From: PALSA-505 sp963762615
GTDB taxonomy: Bacteria; Actinomycetota; Actinomycetes; Streptosporangiales; Streptosporangiaceae
Reading direction: 5' to 3'
Length of the DNA stretch: 64,000 bases
Assembly (NCBI GenBank): GCA_963762615.1
Contig: CAVXLG010000020.1
Span: forward strand, 744,001-808,000
Every line of letters begins with the position of its first letter. The first letter of the stretch is position 1. Below the pieces are notes generated by a model. That model worked only from the letters and a program-made list of their open reading frames with translations. It did no database searches and was not told the DNA's origin. The position numbers and the translations under genes are program-made. Shown here in pieces: positions 56,243 to 64,000 of the stretch.

Positions 56243-56370
56243 GATGGCACATTGCCGACGCTATAGGGGAGGCAATGGCACATCGACCACCGGGGGACCG
56301 CCGGGTGCAGGGGGGCGAGCAGCTGGCCTTACCGGGTCGATGGCACATTGCCGACGCTATCGGGTCGGCA
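56243..56370. repeat. Two direct repeats with internal hairpins
   Basis: GATGGCACATTGCCGACGC occurs at 56243 and again at 56339, 96 bases apart. Each copy runs into a hairpin: ATTGCC...GGCAAT in the first, and a perfect 8-base-pair TTGCCGAC/GTCGGCAA stem with an 8-base loop (56347-56370) in the second. They fill the gap between convergent genes and may act as a two-way terminator or be a small dispersed element. Confidence 0.7.
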
Positions 56371-56454
56371 ACGGTACATCGATCTTGGTGCACACGGGTG
56401 CGCCTCGCGGCCGGGCTGGTGACCGGCGCCAGCCCGTTCGGGAAAACGGCCTGC

Positions 56455-57219
56455 CTAGGCGCCCATCGCGTGCACGCCGCCGTCGACGTGGATGATCTCG
56501 CCGGTGGTAGCGGGAAACCAGTCCGAGAGCAGCGCCACGCAAGCCTGCGCGGCGGGTCCGTGATTGGTGATGTCCCAGCCGAGCGGCGCGCGCTCCGCCC
56601 AGAACGGCTCGAACCGCTCGAATCCGGGGATGCTCTTGGCGGCCATGGTGCGCAGCGGGCCGGCCGAGACCAGGTTGACCCGGATCCGGTGCCCGCCCAG
56701 ATCCCGGGCCAGGTAGCGGGCGCAGGACTCCAGGCCGGCCTTGGCGACCCCCATCCAGTCGTAGCCAGGCCAGGCCACGCTGGCGTCGAAGTCGAGACCC
56801 ACGATGGCCCCGCCCCCGTCCATCAGCGGCAGAGCCGCCATGGCCAGCGCCTTCAGCGAGTAGGTGGACACGTGCAGCGCGGCCGCCACATCCTGCCAGC
56901 CGGCGGACAGGAAGTTGCCGCCGAGCGCGCCCTGCGGCGCGTTGGCGATCGCGTGCACCACCCCGTCGAGTCCGTCGGTATGCTCCCGGACCCGCTCGGC
57001 CAGCGAGTCAAGCTGGCCGGTGTCGGTCACATCGAGCTCGAGCACTGGCGGCAGGTGTGGCAGCCGCCTGGCGATCCGCTCGACCAGGGTCATCCGGCCG
57101 AAGCCGGTGAGAATGAGGCTGGCTCCCTGCTCCTGCGCGATCCGCGCCACGTGAAAGGCGATCGAGGAATCCGTGAGCACGCCGGTAACCAGGATCCGCT
57201 TGCCGTCGAGTAGGCCCAT
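56455..57219 (-). CDS. fabI: Enoyl-[acyl-carrier-protein] reductase (NADH), InhA/FabI type
   Basis: Catalyses the last step of each fatty-acid elongation round, reducing trans-2-enoyl-ACP. 254 residues. GLLDGKRILVTGVLTDSSIA at the N terminus and the Tyr-x2-Met-x3-Lys active site (GYDWMGVAKAG, near residue 155) identify the FabI/InhA group. IANAPQGALGG and PLRTMAAKSIPGF give the cofactor and substrate loops. The gene follows fabG by 14 bases in the usual actinobacterial fabG-inhA pair. InhA is the isoniazid target in mycobacteria; no resistance inference is made here. Confidence 0.93.
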   Translation of the reverse strand: MGLLDGKRILVTGVLTDSSIAFHVARIAQEQGASLILTGFGRMTLVERIARRLPHLPPVLELDVTDTGQLDSLAERVREHTDGLDGVVHAIANAPQGALGGNFLSAGWQDVAAALHVSTYSLKALAMAALPLMDGGGAIVGLDFDASVAWPGYDWMGVAKAGLESCARYLARDLGGHRIRVNLVSAGPLRTMAAKSIPGFERFEPFWAERAPLGWDITNHGPAAQACVALLSDWFPATTGEIIHVDGGVHAMGA

Positions 57220-57233
57220 GGGTGTCCTTCCCG

Positions 57234-57938
57234 TCAGTGACCCATGCCGAGGCCGCCGTCCACCGGGATGACGGCTCCGGTGATGTAGGCGGCGTCGTCG
57301 CTGGCCAGGAACGCGACGACCCCGGCAACCTCGTCTGCTGTGGCGTAGCGCGCCAGCGGGATGCTGGCCAGGATGTCTTTCTTGCGCCCTTCGGGCAGGG
57401 CGGCCGTCATGTCGGTGTCCACGAAGCCGGGCGCTACCACGTTGGCGGTGATGCTGCGCGGGGCGAGTTCGCGGGCCAGCGAGCGGGCCAGTCCCACCAG
57501 GCCTGCCTTCGACGCCGCGTAGTTGGCCTGGCCCGGCGAGCCGAGCAGGCCGACCACCGACGACACGAAGATCAGCCGGCCGCGGCGCTGCCGCATCATG
57601 CCGCGCACCGCCCGCTTCGCCACCCGGTAGGCGCCGGTGAGGTTGGTGTCCACGACGCCGGCGAAGTGCTCCTCTTTCATCAGCGCGAGCAGCTGGTCGT
57701 GGGTGATCCCGGCGTTCGACACGAGCACCTCGACCGGTCCGTGCTGCTCCTCCGCCTGCCCGAACGCCGCGTCCACCGACGCCGCGTCGGTGACGTCGCA
57801 GCGGACCACGGCCAGGTCGGGCACCGGATCGCCGGAACGGGACGTGACCGTGACCCGGTCGCCGCCGGCCGCGAGCCTGCGGGCAATGGCCAGCCCGATC
57901 CCCCGGTTCCCGCCGGTCACCAGAACGGATCGGCTCAC
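57234..57938 (-). CDS. fabG: 3-oxoacyl-[acyl-carrier-protein] reductase
   Basis: A 234-residue NADPH-dependent SDR that reduces 3-oxoacyl-ACP. The cofactor loop is LVTGGNRGIGLAIARRL near residue 6, with NAG in VSNAGITHD. The catalytic Ser is in IFVSSVVGLLG, and Tyr-x3-Lys in GQANYAASKAGL. The C terminus, PVDGGLGMGH, is characteristic of MabA/FabG1. The GTG start at 57938 has GGAGG ten bases upstream. It is the first gene of the fabG-fabI unit and divergent from tldD. Confidence 0.92.
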   Translation of the reverse strand: MSRSVLVTGGNRGIGLAIARRLAAGGDRVTVTSRSGDPVPDLAVVRCDVTDAASVDAAFGQAEEQHGPVEVLVSNAGITHDQLLALMKEEHFAGVVDTNLTGAYRVAKRAVRGMMRQRRGRLIFVSSVVGLLGSPGQANYAASKAGLVGLARSLARELAPRSITANVVAPGFVDTDMTAALPEGRKKDILASIPLARYATADEVAGVVAFLASDDAAYITGAVIPVDGGLGMGH

Positions 57939-58010
57939 TGCGGTGGCACCTCCTCGGCTCTGACATCCTGGCGAGCGTACCCGTCGCCGGCGTGGGATAG
58001 GTTGCCTGTC

Positions 58011-59534
58011 GTGGATCAAAGCACACAAAGCACAGCGGCGGACCGGATCGATCCCGAGTTCTCCGCCATGCCGCTGCGCGAACTCGCCGCCGCCGCGCTG
58101 CAGCGGGCGGCCGAGCTCGGCGCGCAGCACGCGGACTTCCGCGCCGAACTGCTGCGCGGGCAGCGGATCCGGCTGTCGGACGCCCGCCTGGAGACCCTGC
58201 TGGACATCGACAACCTCGGACTTGCCGTCCGGGTCGTGGTGGACGGCACCTGGGGGTTCGCCGCGGCCGTGGATCTCACCCCGGAGGCCGCCGCGAGCGC
58301 CGCCGAGCAAGCGGTCGACGTCGCCCGGGTGGCCGCGCCGATCGCGGCGGAGCGGATCGAGCTGGCCGACGAGCCGGGACACGGGGAGGTGGCCTGGGTC
58401 TCGTCGTATGTCACCGACCCGTTCGACGTCAGCGTCTCCGACAAGATCGCGCTGCTCGCGGAGTGGAGCCGGGAGCTGCTCGCGCACGACGGGATCGACC
58501 ATGTGGACGCCTCGCTGCACACGGTGAAGGAGTGCAAGTTCTACTCCGACGGTGCGACCACCGCCGTCCAGCAGCGCGTCCGGCTGAATCCCGGGGTCAC
58601 CGCGGTGACGGTGAACCCCGACGGCAGGTTCGAGACGATGCGGACGCTGGCGCCGCCGGCCGGCCGCGGCTATGAGTACCTGACCGGAACCGGCTGGGAC
58701 TTCGGCGGCGAGGTCGCCCGGCTGCCCGGCCTGCTGGCCGAGAAGGCGGCCGCGCCCTCGGTGCAGGCCGGCCGGTACGACCTGGTCATCGACCCCTCCA
58801 ACCTGTGGCTGACCATCCACGAGTCGATTGGTCACGCCACCGAGCTGGACCGGGCGCTCGGCTACGAGGCCGCCTACGCGGGCACCTCGTTCGCCACCCC
58901 GGACAAGCTTGGCCGCCTGCAGTACGGCTCCCCGGTCATGCACGTCACCGGGGACCGCACCGCGGAGCACGGCCTGGCCACGATCGGCTACGACGACGAG
59001 GGCGTGGCCGCGCAGTCCTGGGACCTGATCACCGGCGGCGTGTTCACCGGCTACCAGCTGGACCGGCGGATGGCGCGGCGGGCCGGCGCCAGCCGGTCGA
59101 ACGGCTGCTCATTCGCCGACTCGCCCGGCCATATGCCGCTGCAGCGGATGGCGAACGTGTCACTGCGGCCGGCCCCCGGCGGCCCATCCGTCGATGAGCT
59201 GATCGCCGGGGTGGAGCACGGCATCTACATCGCAGGCGACAAGAGCTGGTCGATCGACATGCAGCGGTACAACTTCCAGTTCACCGGCCAGCGGTTCTAC
59301 AAGATCGAGAGCGGGCGGCTGGCCGGCCAGTTGCGTGATGTCGCCTACCAGGCCGTGACCACGGACTTCTGGAACTCGGTGGAGGCGGTCGGCGGCCCGC
59401 AGACCTACCTGCTCGGCGGCGCATTCAACTGCGGGAAGGGGCAGCCTGGCCAGGTCGCGCCGGTCAGCCACGGCTGCCCGGCGGTGGTGATGCGCGGCAT
59501 CCGGATCCTGAACACGGCCGAGGAGGCAGCGTGA
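58011..59534 (+). CDS. tldD: TldD metalloprotease subunit
   Basis: A 507-residue catalytic subunit of the TldD/TldE heterodimeric protease that trims peptides and processes ribosomal peptide precursors. The zinc site HESIGHATELD near residue 270 is the HExxxH motif of this family. The distal Cys-containing block (NCGKGQPGQVAPVSHGCPAV) completes the active domain. The GTG start at 58011 gives the expected N terminus before PLRELAAAALQRA. Its stop overlaps the tldE start (GTGA at 59531), ensuring co-translation. Confidence 0.92.
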   Translation: MDQSTQSTAADRIDPEFSAMPLRELAAAALQRAAELGAQHADFRAELLRGQRIRLSDARLETLLDIDNLGLAVRVVVDGTWGFAAAVDLTPEAAASAAEQAVDVARVAAPIAAERIELADEPGHGEVAWVSSYVTDPFDVSVSDKIALLAEWSRELLAHDGIDHVDASLHTVKECKFYSDGATTAVQQRVRLNPGVTAVTVNPDGRFETMRTLAPPAGRGYEYLTGTGWDFGGEVARLPGLLAEKAAAPSVQAGRYDLVIDPSNLWLTIHESIGHATELDRALGYEAAYAGTSFATPDKLGRLQYGSPVMHVTGDRTAEHGLATIGYDDEGVAAQSWDLITGGVFTGYQLDRRMARRAGASRSNGCSFADSPGHMPLQRMANVSLRPAPGGPSVDELIAGVEHGIYIAGDKSWSIDMQRYNFQFTGQRFYKIESGRLAGQLRDVAYQAVTTDFWNSVEAVGGPQTYLLGGAFNCGKGQPGQVAPVSHGCPAVVMRGIRILNTAEEAA

Positions 59535-60979
59535 CCGGCTACCGCGCGGGCGAGCCGGGGTACTCGGCGCCGCGCACCGTGGAGCAGGCGCTCGCCGCGG
59601 CCCGCTGCGACGACTGCATCGTGATCGCCGAGGAGACCTCGTCGGCGAACCTGCGGTGGGCGGGCAACACGCTCACCACCAACGGGGTGTCGCAGTCCCG
59701 GCGGCTCACCGTTATCGCGGTGTGGCGCCGCGGCGACGGGGCGGCGGCCGGCGTGGTGTCCAGGTCGGGCGTGCGGGACGACCAGATCGAGGACGTCGTG
59801 CGGGCCGCGGAGAAGGCGGCGGAGCAGAGTTCCCCCGCCGACGATGCCCAGCCGCTGCTAGGGCCGGGCAGCCCGGAGGCCTTCGGGGCCAGCGGGGCCG
59901 CTCACGCGGGCGCCGGCTGGGACGACCCGGTCAGCCGTACCGAGATCGGCGTGTTCCGCGACTTCGCCCCGGCGCTCGGTCACACGTTCGAGGCGGCCGC
60001 CGGGCGCGACCAGAAGCTGTACGGCTACGCCGAGCACAACATGTCCTGCCTGTTCCTCGGCACGTCCAGCGGCCTGCGGCTGCGCCATGACCAGCCGTCA
60101 GGGAAGGTGGAACTGAACGCGAAGTCCGCGGACCTGGCCCACTCGGCGTGGGCCGGCCAGGCCAGCCGCGACTTCACCGGCGTGGACGTAGCAGCCCTGG
60201 ACGCGGGCCTGGCGCGGCGGCTCGACTGGGCCAGGCGCCGGGTCGAACTGCCGGCCGGCCGGTACGAGACGCTGCTGCCGCCGGGCGGCATGGCCGACCT
60301 GCTCACCTATATGTACTGGTCTGCCGGGGCCAAGGACGCGCTCGACGGGCGGACGGTTTTCAGCAAGCCCGGCGGCGGCACCCGGGTCGGCGAGCCGCTC
60401 GCCGGTCTCCCGGTTACCCTGCGCAGCGACCCGGCCGCGCCCGGCCTGCAGTGCGCTCCGTTCGTCATCGCGCACGCGTCCGGCCGCGATACCTCGGTGT
60501 TCGACAACGGGCTGGCGCTGCGCCCGACCGACTGGATCCGCGACGGGACGCTGGCGGCGCTCGTGCAGACCCGGCATTCTGCCCGGCTGTCCGGACTGCC
60601 GGTCACGCCAGGCATCGACAACCTGATCTTCGAGTCCGCGGCGGCCGACCCGCCCACGCTGGACGAGATGGTGGCAAACACCCGGCGCGGCCTGCTGCTC
60701 ACCTGCCTGTGGTACATCCGGGAGGTCGATCCGCAGACCCTGCTGCTCACCGGGCTCACCAGGGACGGCGTCTACCTGGTGGAGAACGGCGAGGTCACCG
60801 GCGAGGTCAACAATTTCAGGTTCAACGAGAGCCCGGTGGGGATGCTGGGCCGCCTGGCTGAGGTGGGCCGGTGCGAGCCCGCCCTGCCGCGGGAGTGGAG
60901 CGACCAGTTCACCCGCGCCGCCATGCCGCCGGCTCGCATCGAGGGCTTCAACATGTCGTCGGTGAGCCAGGCCAGCTGA
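59531..60979 (+). CDS. tldE: TldE (PmbA-like) protease partner subunit
   Basis: A 482-residue partner of TldD, lacking its own HExxxH site as usual. Family blocks include LRWAGNTLTTNGVSQSRRL near the N terminus, LPAGRYETLLPPGGMADLL, and the C-terminal LRDGVYLVENGEVTGEVNNF-like stretch, which is DGVYLVENGEVTGEVNNFRF here. It starts in the tldD stop codon. The pair probably has a housekeeping peptide-processing role; no precursor peptide gene is evident next to it. Confidence 0.92.
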   Translation: MTGYRAGEPGYSAPRTVEQALAAARCDDCIVIAEETSSANLRWAGNTLTTNGVSQSRRLTVIAVWRRGDGAAAGVVSRSGVRDDQIEDVVRAAEKAAEQSSPADDAQPLLGPGSPEAFGASGAAHAGAGWDDPVSRTEIGVFRDFAPALGHTFEAAAGRDQKLYGYAEHNMSCLFLGTSSGLRLRHDQPSGKVELNAKSADLAHSAWAGQASRDFTGVDVAALDAGLARRLDWARRRVELPAGRYETLLPPGGMADLLTYMYWSAGAKDALDGRTVFSKPGGGTRVGEPLAGLPVTLRSDPAAPGLQCAPFVIAHASGRDTSVFDNGLALRPTDWIRDGTLAALVQTRHSARLSGLPVTPGIDNLIFESAAADPPTLDEMVANTRRGLLLTCLWYIREVDPQTLLLTGLTRDGVYLVENGEVTGEVNNFRFNESPVGMLGRLAEVGRCEPALPREWSDQFTRAAMPPARIEGFNMSSVSQAS

Positions 60980-60997
60980 CCGGCGGCCGCCGGTCTC

Positions 60998-61210
60998 TCA
61001 GGTGTCTTCGAGCCTGAACCCGACCTTGAGACCCACCTGGAAGTGAGCGATCTCGCCGTCCACGATCTGGCCGCGGATCTCCGTCACCTCGAACCAGTCC
61101 AGGTGGCGCAGGGTCTGCTCGGCGCGCCGCAGCGCGTTGCGGACGGCGGGTTCGACGCCTTCTGGCGAGGTGCCGACGATCTCGGTCACCCGGTAGGTGC
61201 GGTCTGCCAT
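60998..61210 (-). CDS. Dodecin
   Basis: A 70-residue flavin-storage protein that assembles into a hollow 12-mer. The sequence TYRVTEIVGTSPEGVEPAVRN and the flavin-stacking Trp in RHLDWFEVTEIRGQIVDG are diagnostic, as is FQVGLKVGFRLED at the end. GGAGGAG immediately precedes the ATG. It converges with tldE, leaving only 18 bases between stops. Confidence 0.93.
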   Translation of the reverse strand: MADRTYRVTEIVGTSPEGVEPAVRNALRRAEQTLRHLDWFEVTEIRGQIVDGEIAHFQVGLKVGFRLEDT

Positions 61211-61419
61211 GTCTCCTCCAAGGTGTGGACGATGCGCGTCCGAGGGGTGGACGATGCCCGCGCGGCCGTACCCTACCCGTCTGGCCGGGCGAGCAGCAGG
61301 GCAGTGGCCGCGCCAGGGCGCTGGCCGGTGCCGCGCTGGTTTCGGATCTGGACACGCCGGCCCGGCCGGACACGTCGCCGGGAAAAAGAATTTTTTCGCT
61401 GGCCCGGGCCGGCCCGACG

Positions 61420-61449
61420 TTGAACGCTTTCCGTAACCAGGCATACCGT
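61420..61449 (+). promoter_or_regulatory. Promoter of the DUF3099 gene
   Basis: TTGAAC (61420-61425) and TACCGT (61444-61449), spaced by 18 bases. The GTG at 61456 begins seven bases after the -10, which would give a leaderless transcript. Confidence 0.5.
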
Positions 61450-61455
61450 GGGAAC

Positions 61456-61872
61456 GTGAGGATGGTTCACCTGCCGCGCCAGCGCGACGTCACGCTGGTT
61501 ACGGATGCGCAGCGGCCGATGTCCGAGGACATCGCTTTCCGTGAGCGCAGATACCTGGTGATGATGGGAATCCGCGTTCTGTGCTTCGTGATAGCGATCG
61601 TTCTCTTCGTCGCGCATGCCGGTTGGCTCGCGGCGATTCCGGCCGCCGGGGCCATCGTAATCCCCTATTTTGCAGTGGTTTTTGCTAATGGTGGGCGCGA
61701 GCCAAGCAGCACCAGGGGGCTGCGGCCCTACGAGCCCAACCTGCCGGAGCGGTACGAGGGCCCCTCCCCCTCGTCGTCACGTTCAGCCACCGATGACTCG
61801 CCGGCCAGTTCGGGCAGCGGCGAGGCGTACTCCTGGCGCCCCGATACGCCCGATGACTACGGAGCGCATTGA
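61456..61872 (+). CDS. DUF3099 family membrane protein
   Basis: A protein of about 138 residues of unknown function. The N-terminal soluble part reads VTLVTDAQRPMSEDIAFRERRY. Two adjacent spans (about residues 38-55 and 58-76, with IAIVLFVAHAGWLAAIPAAG) follow, then a Ser/Pro/Asp-rich tail. This is the DUF3099 layout. GTG 61456 and ATG 61462 are two codons apart, and the spacing to the -10 favours the GTG. It is followed by the structured RNA region. Confidence 0.78.
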   Translation: MRMVHLPRQRDVTLVTDAQRPMSEDIAFRERRYLVMMGIRVLCFVIAIVLFVAHAGWLAAIPAAGAIVIPYFAVVFANGGREPSSTRGLRPYEPNLPERYEGPSPSSSRSATDDSPASSGSGEAYSWRPDTPDDYGAH

Positions 61873-61943
61873 ACGGGCGATTAAACGGCTGATCTGGGAA
61901 AGATCCCCGGACCGCGCGCGCCGGGAGGGCTTGTCGACGGGTC

Positions 61944-61975
61944 TTGACACGCACCAGGGGGGTTCCGTGTAACAT
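61944..61975 (+). promoter_or_regulatory. Candidate promoter of the 6C-like RNA
   Basis: TTGACA (61944-61949) and TAACAT (61970-61975) are strong hexamers, but the 20-base spacer is long. It contains a run of six G, where an assembly insertion would lengthen it. Transcription would start near 61982, at the first hairpin. Confidence 0.5.
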
Positions 61976-61982
61976 GCATACC

Positions 61983-62089
61983 GGTGCTCTGGTCCCCCGT
62001 CGGAGCACCACTGCCGGCGTTCCGGGCCCCCGTCGGAACGCCGATGAATGCGACGCCGGGTGGTTTGCCCCCGTAGCCACCCGGCGTCG
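61983..62089 (+). ncRNA. 6C-like small RNA with three C-loop hairpins
   Basis: Three successive perfect hairpins: a 7-bp stem at 61983-62009 (GGTGCTC/GAGCACC), an 8-bp stem at 62016-62042 (GGCGTTCC/GGAACGCC) and a 13-bp stem at 62051-62089 (CGACGCCGGGTGG and its complement). The stems differ in sequence, but all three loops contain CCCCCGT, so the loops are what is conserved. This matches the actinobacterial 6C RNA design, normally described with two C-rich hairpins. Such RNAs are thought to pair with G-rich ribosome sites of mRNAs. The third, longest stem may double as terminator. The family call is inference from structure. Confidence 0.72.
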
Positions 62090-62099
62090 CTCTATGCTC

Positions 62100-62355
62100 G
62101 CAGGCCCCTTGGGCCTCTCGCGCAAAGATCCGCTATTCCTTCCCCCCGGGGATACCCCGGCGCCCGGCCGCCCTATGTCCCGGTGGCTCCTTGAGCCTGT
62201 GTCGCCAAAGGCCCGCTATTTCCTTCCCCGGGGGCATACCACCGGGACCCCGGCTGCCCCTATCCCCGCAGGCCCAGCGGATCTCTGTAGCCAAAGGCCC
62301 GCCATTCCGGTGTGGATACCCCGGACCCGGGTCCCGCTATGCGCGTCTCGGGTGG
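62100..62355 (+). repeat. Diverged tandem repeats of about 85 bp after the 6C-like RNA
   Basis: Three units share a pattern of AAAG, CCGCTATT, CCTTCCCC-type and GGGGATACC blocks. The AAAG anchors are at 62124, 62207 and 62293, so the period is 83-86 bases. No coding frame is supported. The rest of the gap (62356-62639) shows no recognisable feature. Confidence 0.6.
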
Positions 62356-62639
62356 CCCCGTGCCCGGCACTAGCCAAGCTGATCGCTCTTCGCCAGGTCC
62401 GGTTGCCCTTCCTGCGGTGCCCGGCGCGCTGCTTTACCTTTTCCCGGTTGCGGTTCGCGCTAATGCGCCCGGGCTGCCCTTCGCGCTTTCCGGGGGTGCC
62501 CGGTCAGTGCCCGCCTCGTCCAGTCCCGCCAGGCAATCGCTTACTTCGGGCTGGCTGGCCGTCCGCGCCGCCGCCCGGCGCGGCGGCGGCCGGACGGACG
62601 AGCGGCCGCAGGGCCGAGACCCCGTCGCCCCGGCCGGGA

Positions 62640-63552
62640 TTACTCCGTCCGCCGGAACTCGGCAATGGCTATGGTCAGCATGGTGAGCCCCATGGTCGCG
62701 ACGATGACCAGCGACAGCCACACCGGGACGACCCAGCCTGCCCAGGTGACGCCTGGAGCCAGCGCGTGCTGGGCGAGCGGGCTGACGTTCAGGTGGCTGA
62801 ACACCGCCTGCCGCATCGGATCCACGATGTAGGTCAGCGGGTCGAACCTGGTCACCACGGCCAGCCAGGCCGGCAGGCCCGTTCAGCGGGTACAGCGCGC
62901 CGGACAGGAAGAACAGCGGCAGGACCAGCATCTGGGTCAGCGCCATGAAGGCCTGGATCTGCGTGATCCGGGCCGCCATCATCACGCCGAACGCGGTCAG
63001 CGTGAACGACAGCAGCAGCAGCTCGCCGATCAGCGTGAGGATCAGTACCGGGTTGTAGGGCACGTGGGCGAGCCCGGCGAGAATGAGGATCACGATCCCC
63101 TGGAAGGTCGCCACGGTCGCGCCGCCCAGGCACTTGCCGATGACCAGGGCGGCCCGGCTCACCGGGGCGACCAGCATCTCGCGCAGGAAGCCGAACTCGC
63201 GGTCCCAGACGATCGAGGCCGCCGAGAAGATGGCGGTGAACAGCACCGACATAGCCAGGACGCCGGGATAGATGAAGGTCTTGAAGTCCACGCCGGACGG
63301 CAGGCCGTGCCTGGCCAGGGACGACAGCCCGGTGCCGAGGACGAAGAGGAAGAGCACCGGCTGGATGAGCCCGGTGATCGCGCGCAGCCGGTCGCTGCGG
63401 AACCTGATCAGCTCGCGCCGCCACACGATGCCGGCCGCGCGCAGATCCTGGCGGAACTTCCGCTCGGGGACCAGGACCCGGATGGTCTCGCTGAGATCCC
63501 TGCCGCCCGTGTCGGCCGGAGACGTGGTGACCCCGGTGGCCATATCCGTCAC
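62640..63552 (-). CDS. ABC-2 type permease, DrrB-like (frameshifted)
   Basis: A membrane component of about 303 residues with six predicted spans. The N-terminal RRELIRFRSDRLRAITGLIQP and FIYPGVLAMSVLFTAIFSAAS are typical of the DrrB/daunorubicin-exporter group. LREMLVAPVSR and LPLFFLSGALYPLNG follow. The frame breaks in CGGGCCTGCC near 62881; removing one C joins LNGLPAWLAVVTRFDPLTYIVDPMRQAVF. The GTG start overlaps the ATPase stop (GTGA at 63549). The substrate is unknown. Confidence 0.87.
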
Positions 63553-64000
63553 CCTCTCCTTCGCCAGGCATTGACCATGGTCCGCATGCGGTCAGTGCCG
63601 GAGGCCTCGGCATCGCGGATGGTCTTGCCCGTGTAGGACATGAAAACGTCGTCCAGCGACGGCTTGGACACGCTGACCGACTGGATCGGCACGGTGAGCT
63701 CGGCGAACAGCCGGGGCACGAAATGCTCACCCGACGGCACAGAGAACGTGACCGCGCCATCGTGCATGGCCGCGCCGAGGCCGAAGGTGGTGGCGAGTGC
63801 CTCGATCGCCGCCGGGTCATCGGCGGTGTGAATCTGCACCCGGTCCTCGCCAACGCTCGCCTTCAGCGCTGCCGGGGTGTCGATCGCCACGATCTGGCCG
63901 TGGTCGATGATCGCGATCCGGTCGCAGTTCTCCGCCTCGTCCATGTAGTGCGTGGTCAGGAAGATGGTGATGTCCTCGCGGCCCTTCAGGTCGTTGATGT
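63549..64000 (-). CDS. ABC-2 ATP-binding protein, DrrA-like (partial, runs off the window)
   Basis: The C-terminal part of an ATPase of the DrrA family. Visible are ITIFLTTHYMDEAENCDRIAI, with the switch His, and the regulatory C-terminal segment ending SVSKPSLDDVFMSYTGKTI, the DrrA signature. Walker A and B lie upstream beyond 64000. It is coupled to the permease by a GTGA overlap. Confidence 0.88.
   Translation of the reverse strand, partial: INDLKGREDITIFLTTHYMDEAENCDRIAIIDHGQIVAIDTPAALKASVGEDRVQIHTADDPAAIEALATTFGLGAAMHDGAVTFSVPSGEHFVPRLFAELTVPIQSVSVSKPSLDDVFMSYTGKTIRDAEASGTDRMRTMVNAWRRRG

Noticed and set aside
1..64000. tRNA or rRNA genes
   Set aside because: I saw no cloverleaf-like sequence with a T-loop motif and no rRNA-like stretch in the intergenic regions, although a tRNA scan could not be run.

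Overview
This window reads as a chromosomal segment of a very GC-rich actinobacterium. It carries a complete Pup-proteasome set (arc/mpa, dop, pup, prcB, prcA, pafA), the WYL regulators pafB and pafC, and tatA/tatC followed by a HelY-type helicase. It also has the tRNA m1A58 methyltransferase, a RecB-type nuclease, metH and a mycothiol-locus-like gene set. The gene order is that of the proteasome region known from Mycobacterium and Streptomyces. The accessory genes (secreted penicillin acylase-like and phosphoesterase proteins, DUF222/HNH gene, ECF42 sigma factor) suggest a soil actinomycete. I cannot name the genus from sequence alone.

Layout: 0-3.1 kb holds a polytopic GT-C-like membrane protein coupled to a Ser/Thr dehydratase-like enzyme. 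3.1-9.1 kb (minus) is helY-tatC-tatA-pafC-pafB. 9.2-21.9 kb (mostly plus) is accessory: DUF3866, a GntR-ABC exporter operon, a DGPF/YciI gene with an ECF42 sigma factor, a DUF222-HNH protein (minus), a penicillin acylase-like Ntn hydrolase, a secreted phosphoesterase and a Tat-exported repeat protein. 22.0-25.0 kb (minus) is a nucleotide-sugar dehydrogenase / glycosyltransferase / epimerase operon. 25.1-27.5 kb is an FKBP lipoprotein and pafA. 27.5-32.5 kb (minus) is a catabolic operon (M24 peptidase-like protein, 2-oxoacid dehydrogenase E1 alpha, free lipoyl domain, E1 beta, aldehyde dehydrogenase) facing a divergent XRE-cupin regulator. 33.4-35.2 kb holds two ABC ATPases. 35.4-41.2 kb (minus) is prcA-prcB-pup-dop-arc. 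41.4-43.5 kb is trmI and an M50 protease, and 43.7-44.7 kb a RecB-like nuclease. 45-53.5 kb carries a small membrane protein, HAD phosphatase, metH, PAC2, SCO1664-like, DUF3090, histidine phosphatase and FHA genes. 53.8-61.9 kb has a RecD2-like helicase, fabI-fabG, tldD-tldE, dodecin and DUF3099. 62.0-62.4 kb is a structured RNA and repeat region, and 62.6-64.0 kb an ABC-2 exporter that runs off the edge.

How the parts fit: Pup is made with a C-terminal Gln, deamidated by Dop, ligated by PafA and delivered by ARC to PrcAB. PafB/PafC are the DNA-damage activators encoded beside Tat. The RecB-like nuclease has an exact match to the PafBC-dependent (RecA-NDp) promoter, so regulator and a likely target lie in one window. 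Compared with the usual compact order, pafA is separated from prcA by about 8 kb and from pafB by about 17 kb of accessory genes.

Data quality matters here. About 23 one-base frameshifts break otherwise well-conserved genes, including essential ones. Nearly all are single-base insertions, often in short G or C runs. I treat these genes as intact in life and as assembly errors here, and give each full span with the break position.

The most interesting non-coding signals are a three-hairpin 6C-like RNA with a shared CCCCCGT loop (61983-62089) and the roughly 85-bp repeat array directly after it, the RecA-NDp promoter at 43630, the ECF42 promoter at 12952, a triplicated 62-bp promoter-like unit upstream of pup, and the paired operators at the XRE-cupin regulator. 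mshC is missing from its usual place between the PAC2 and SCO1664-like genes.
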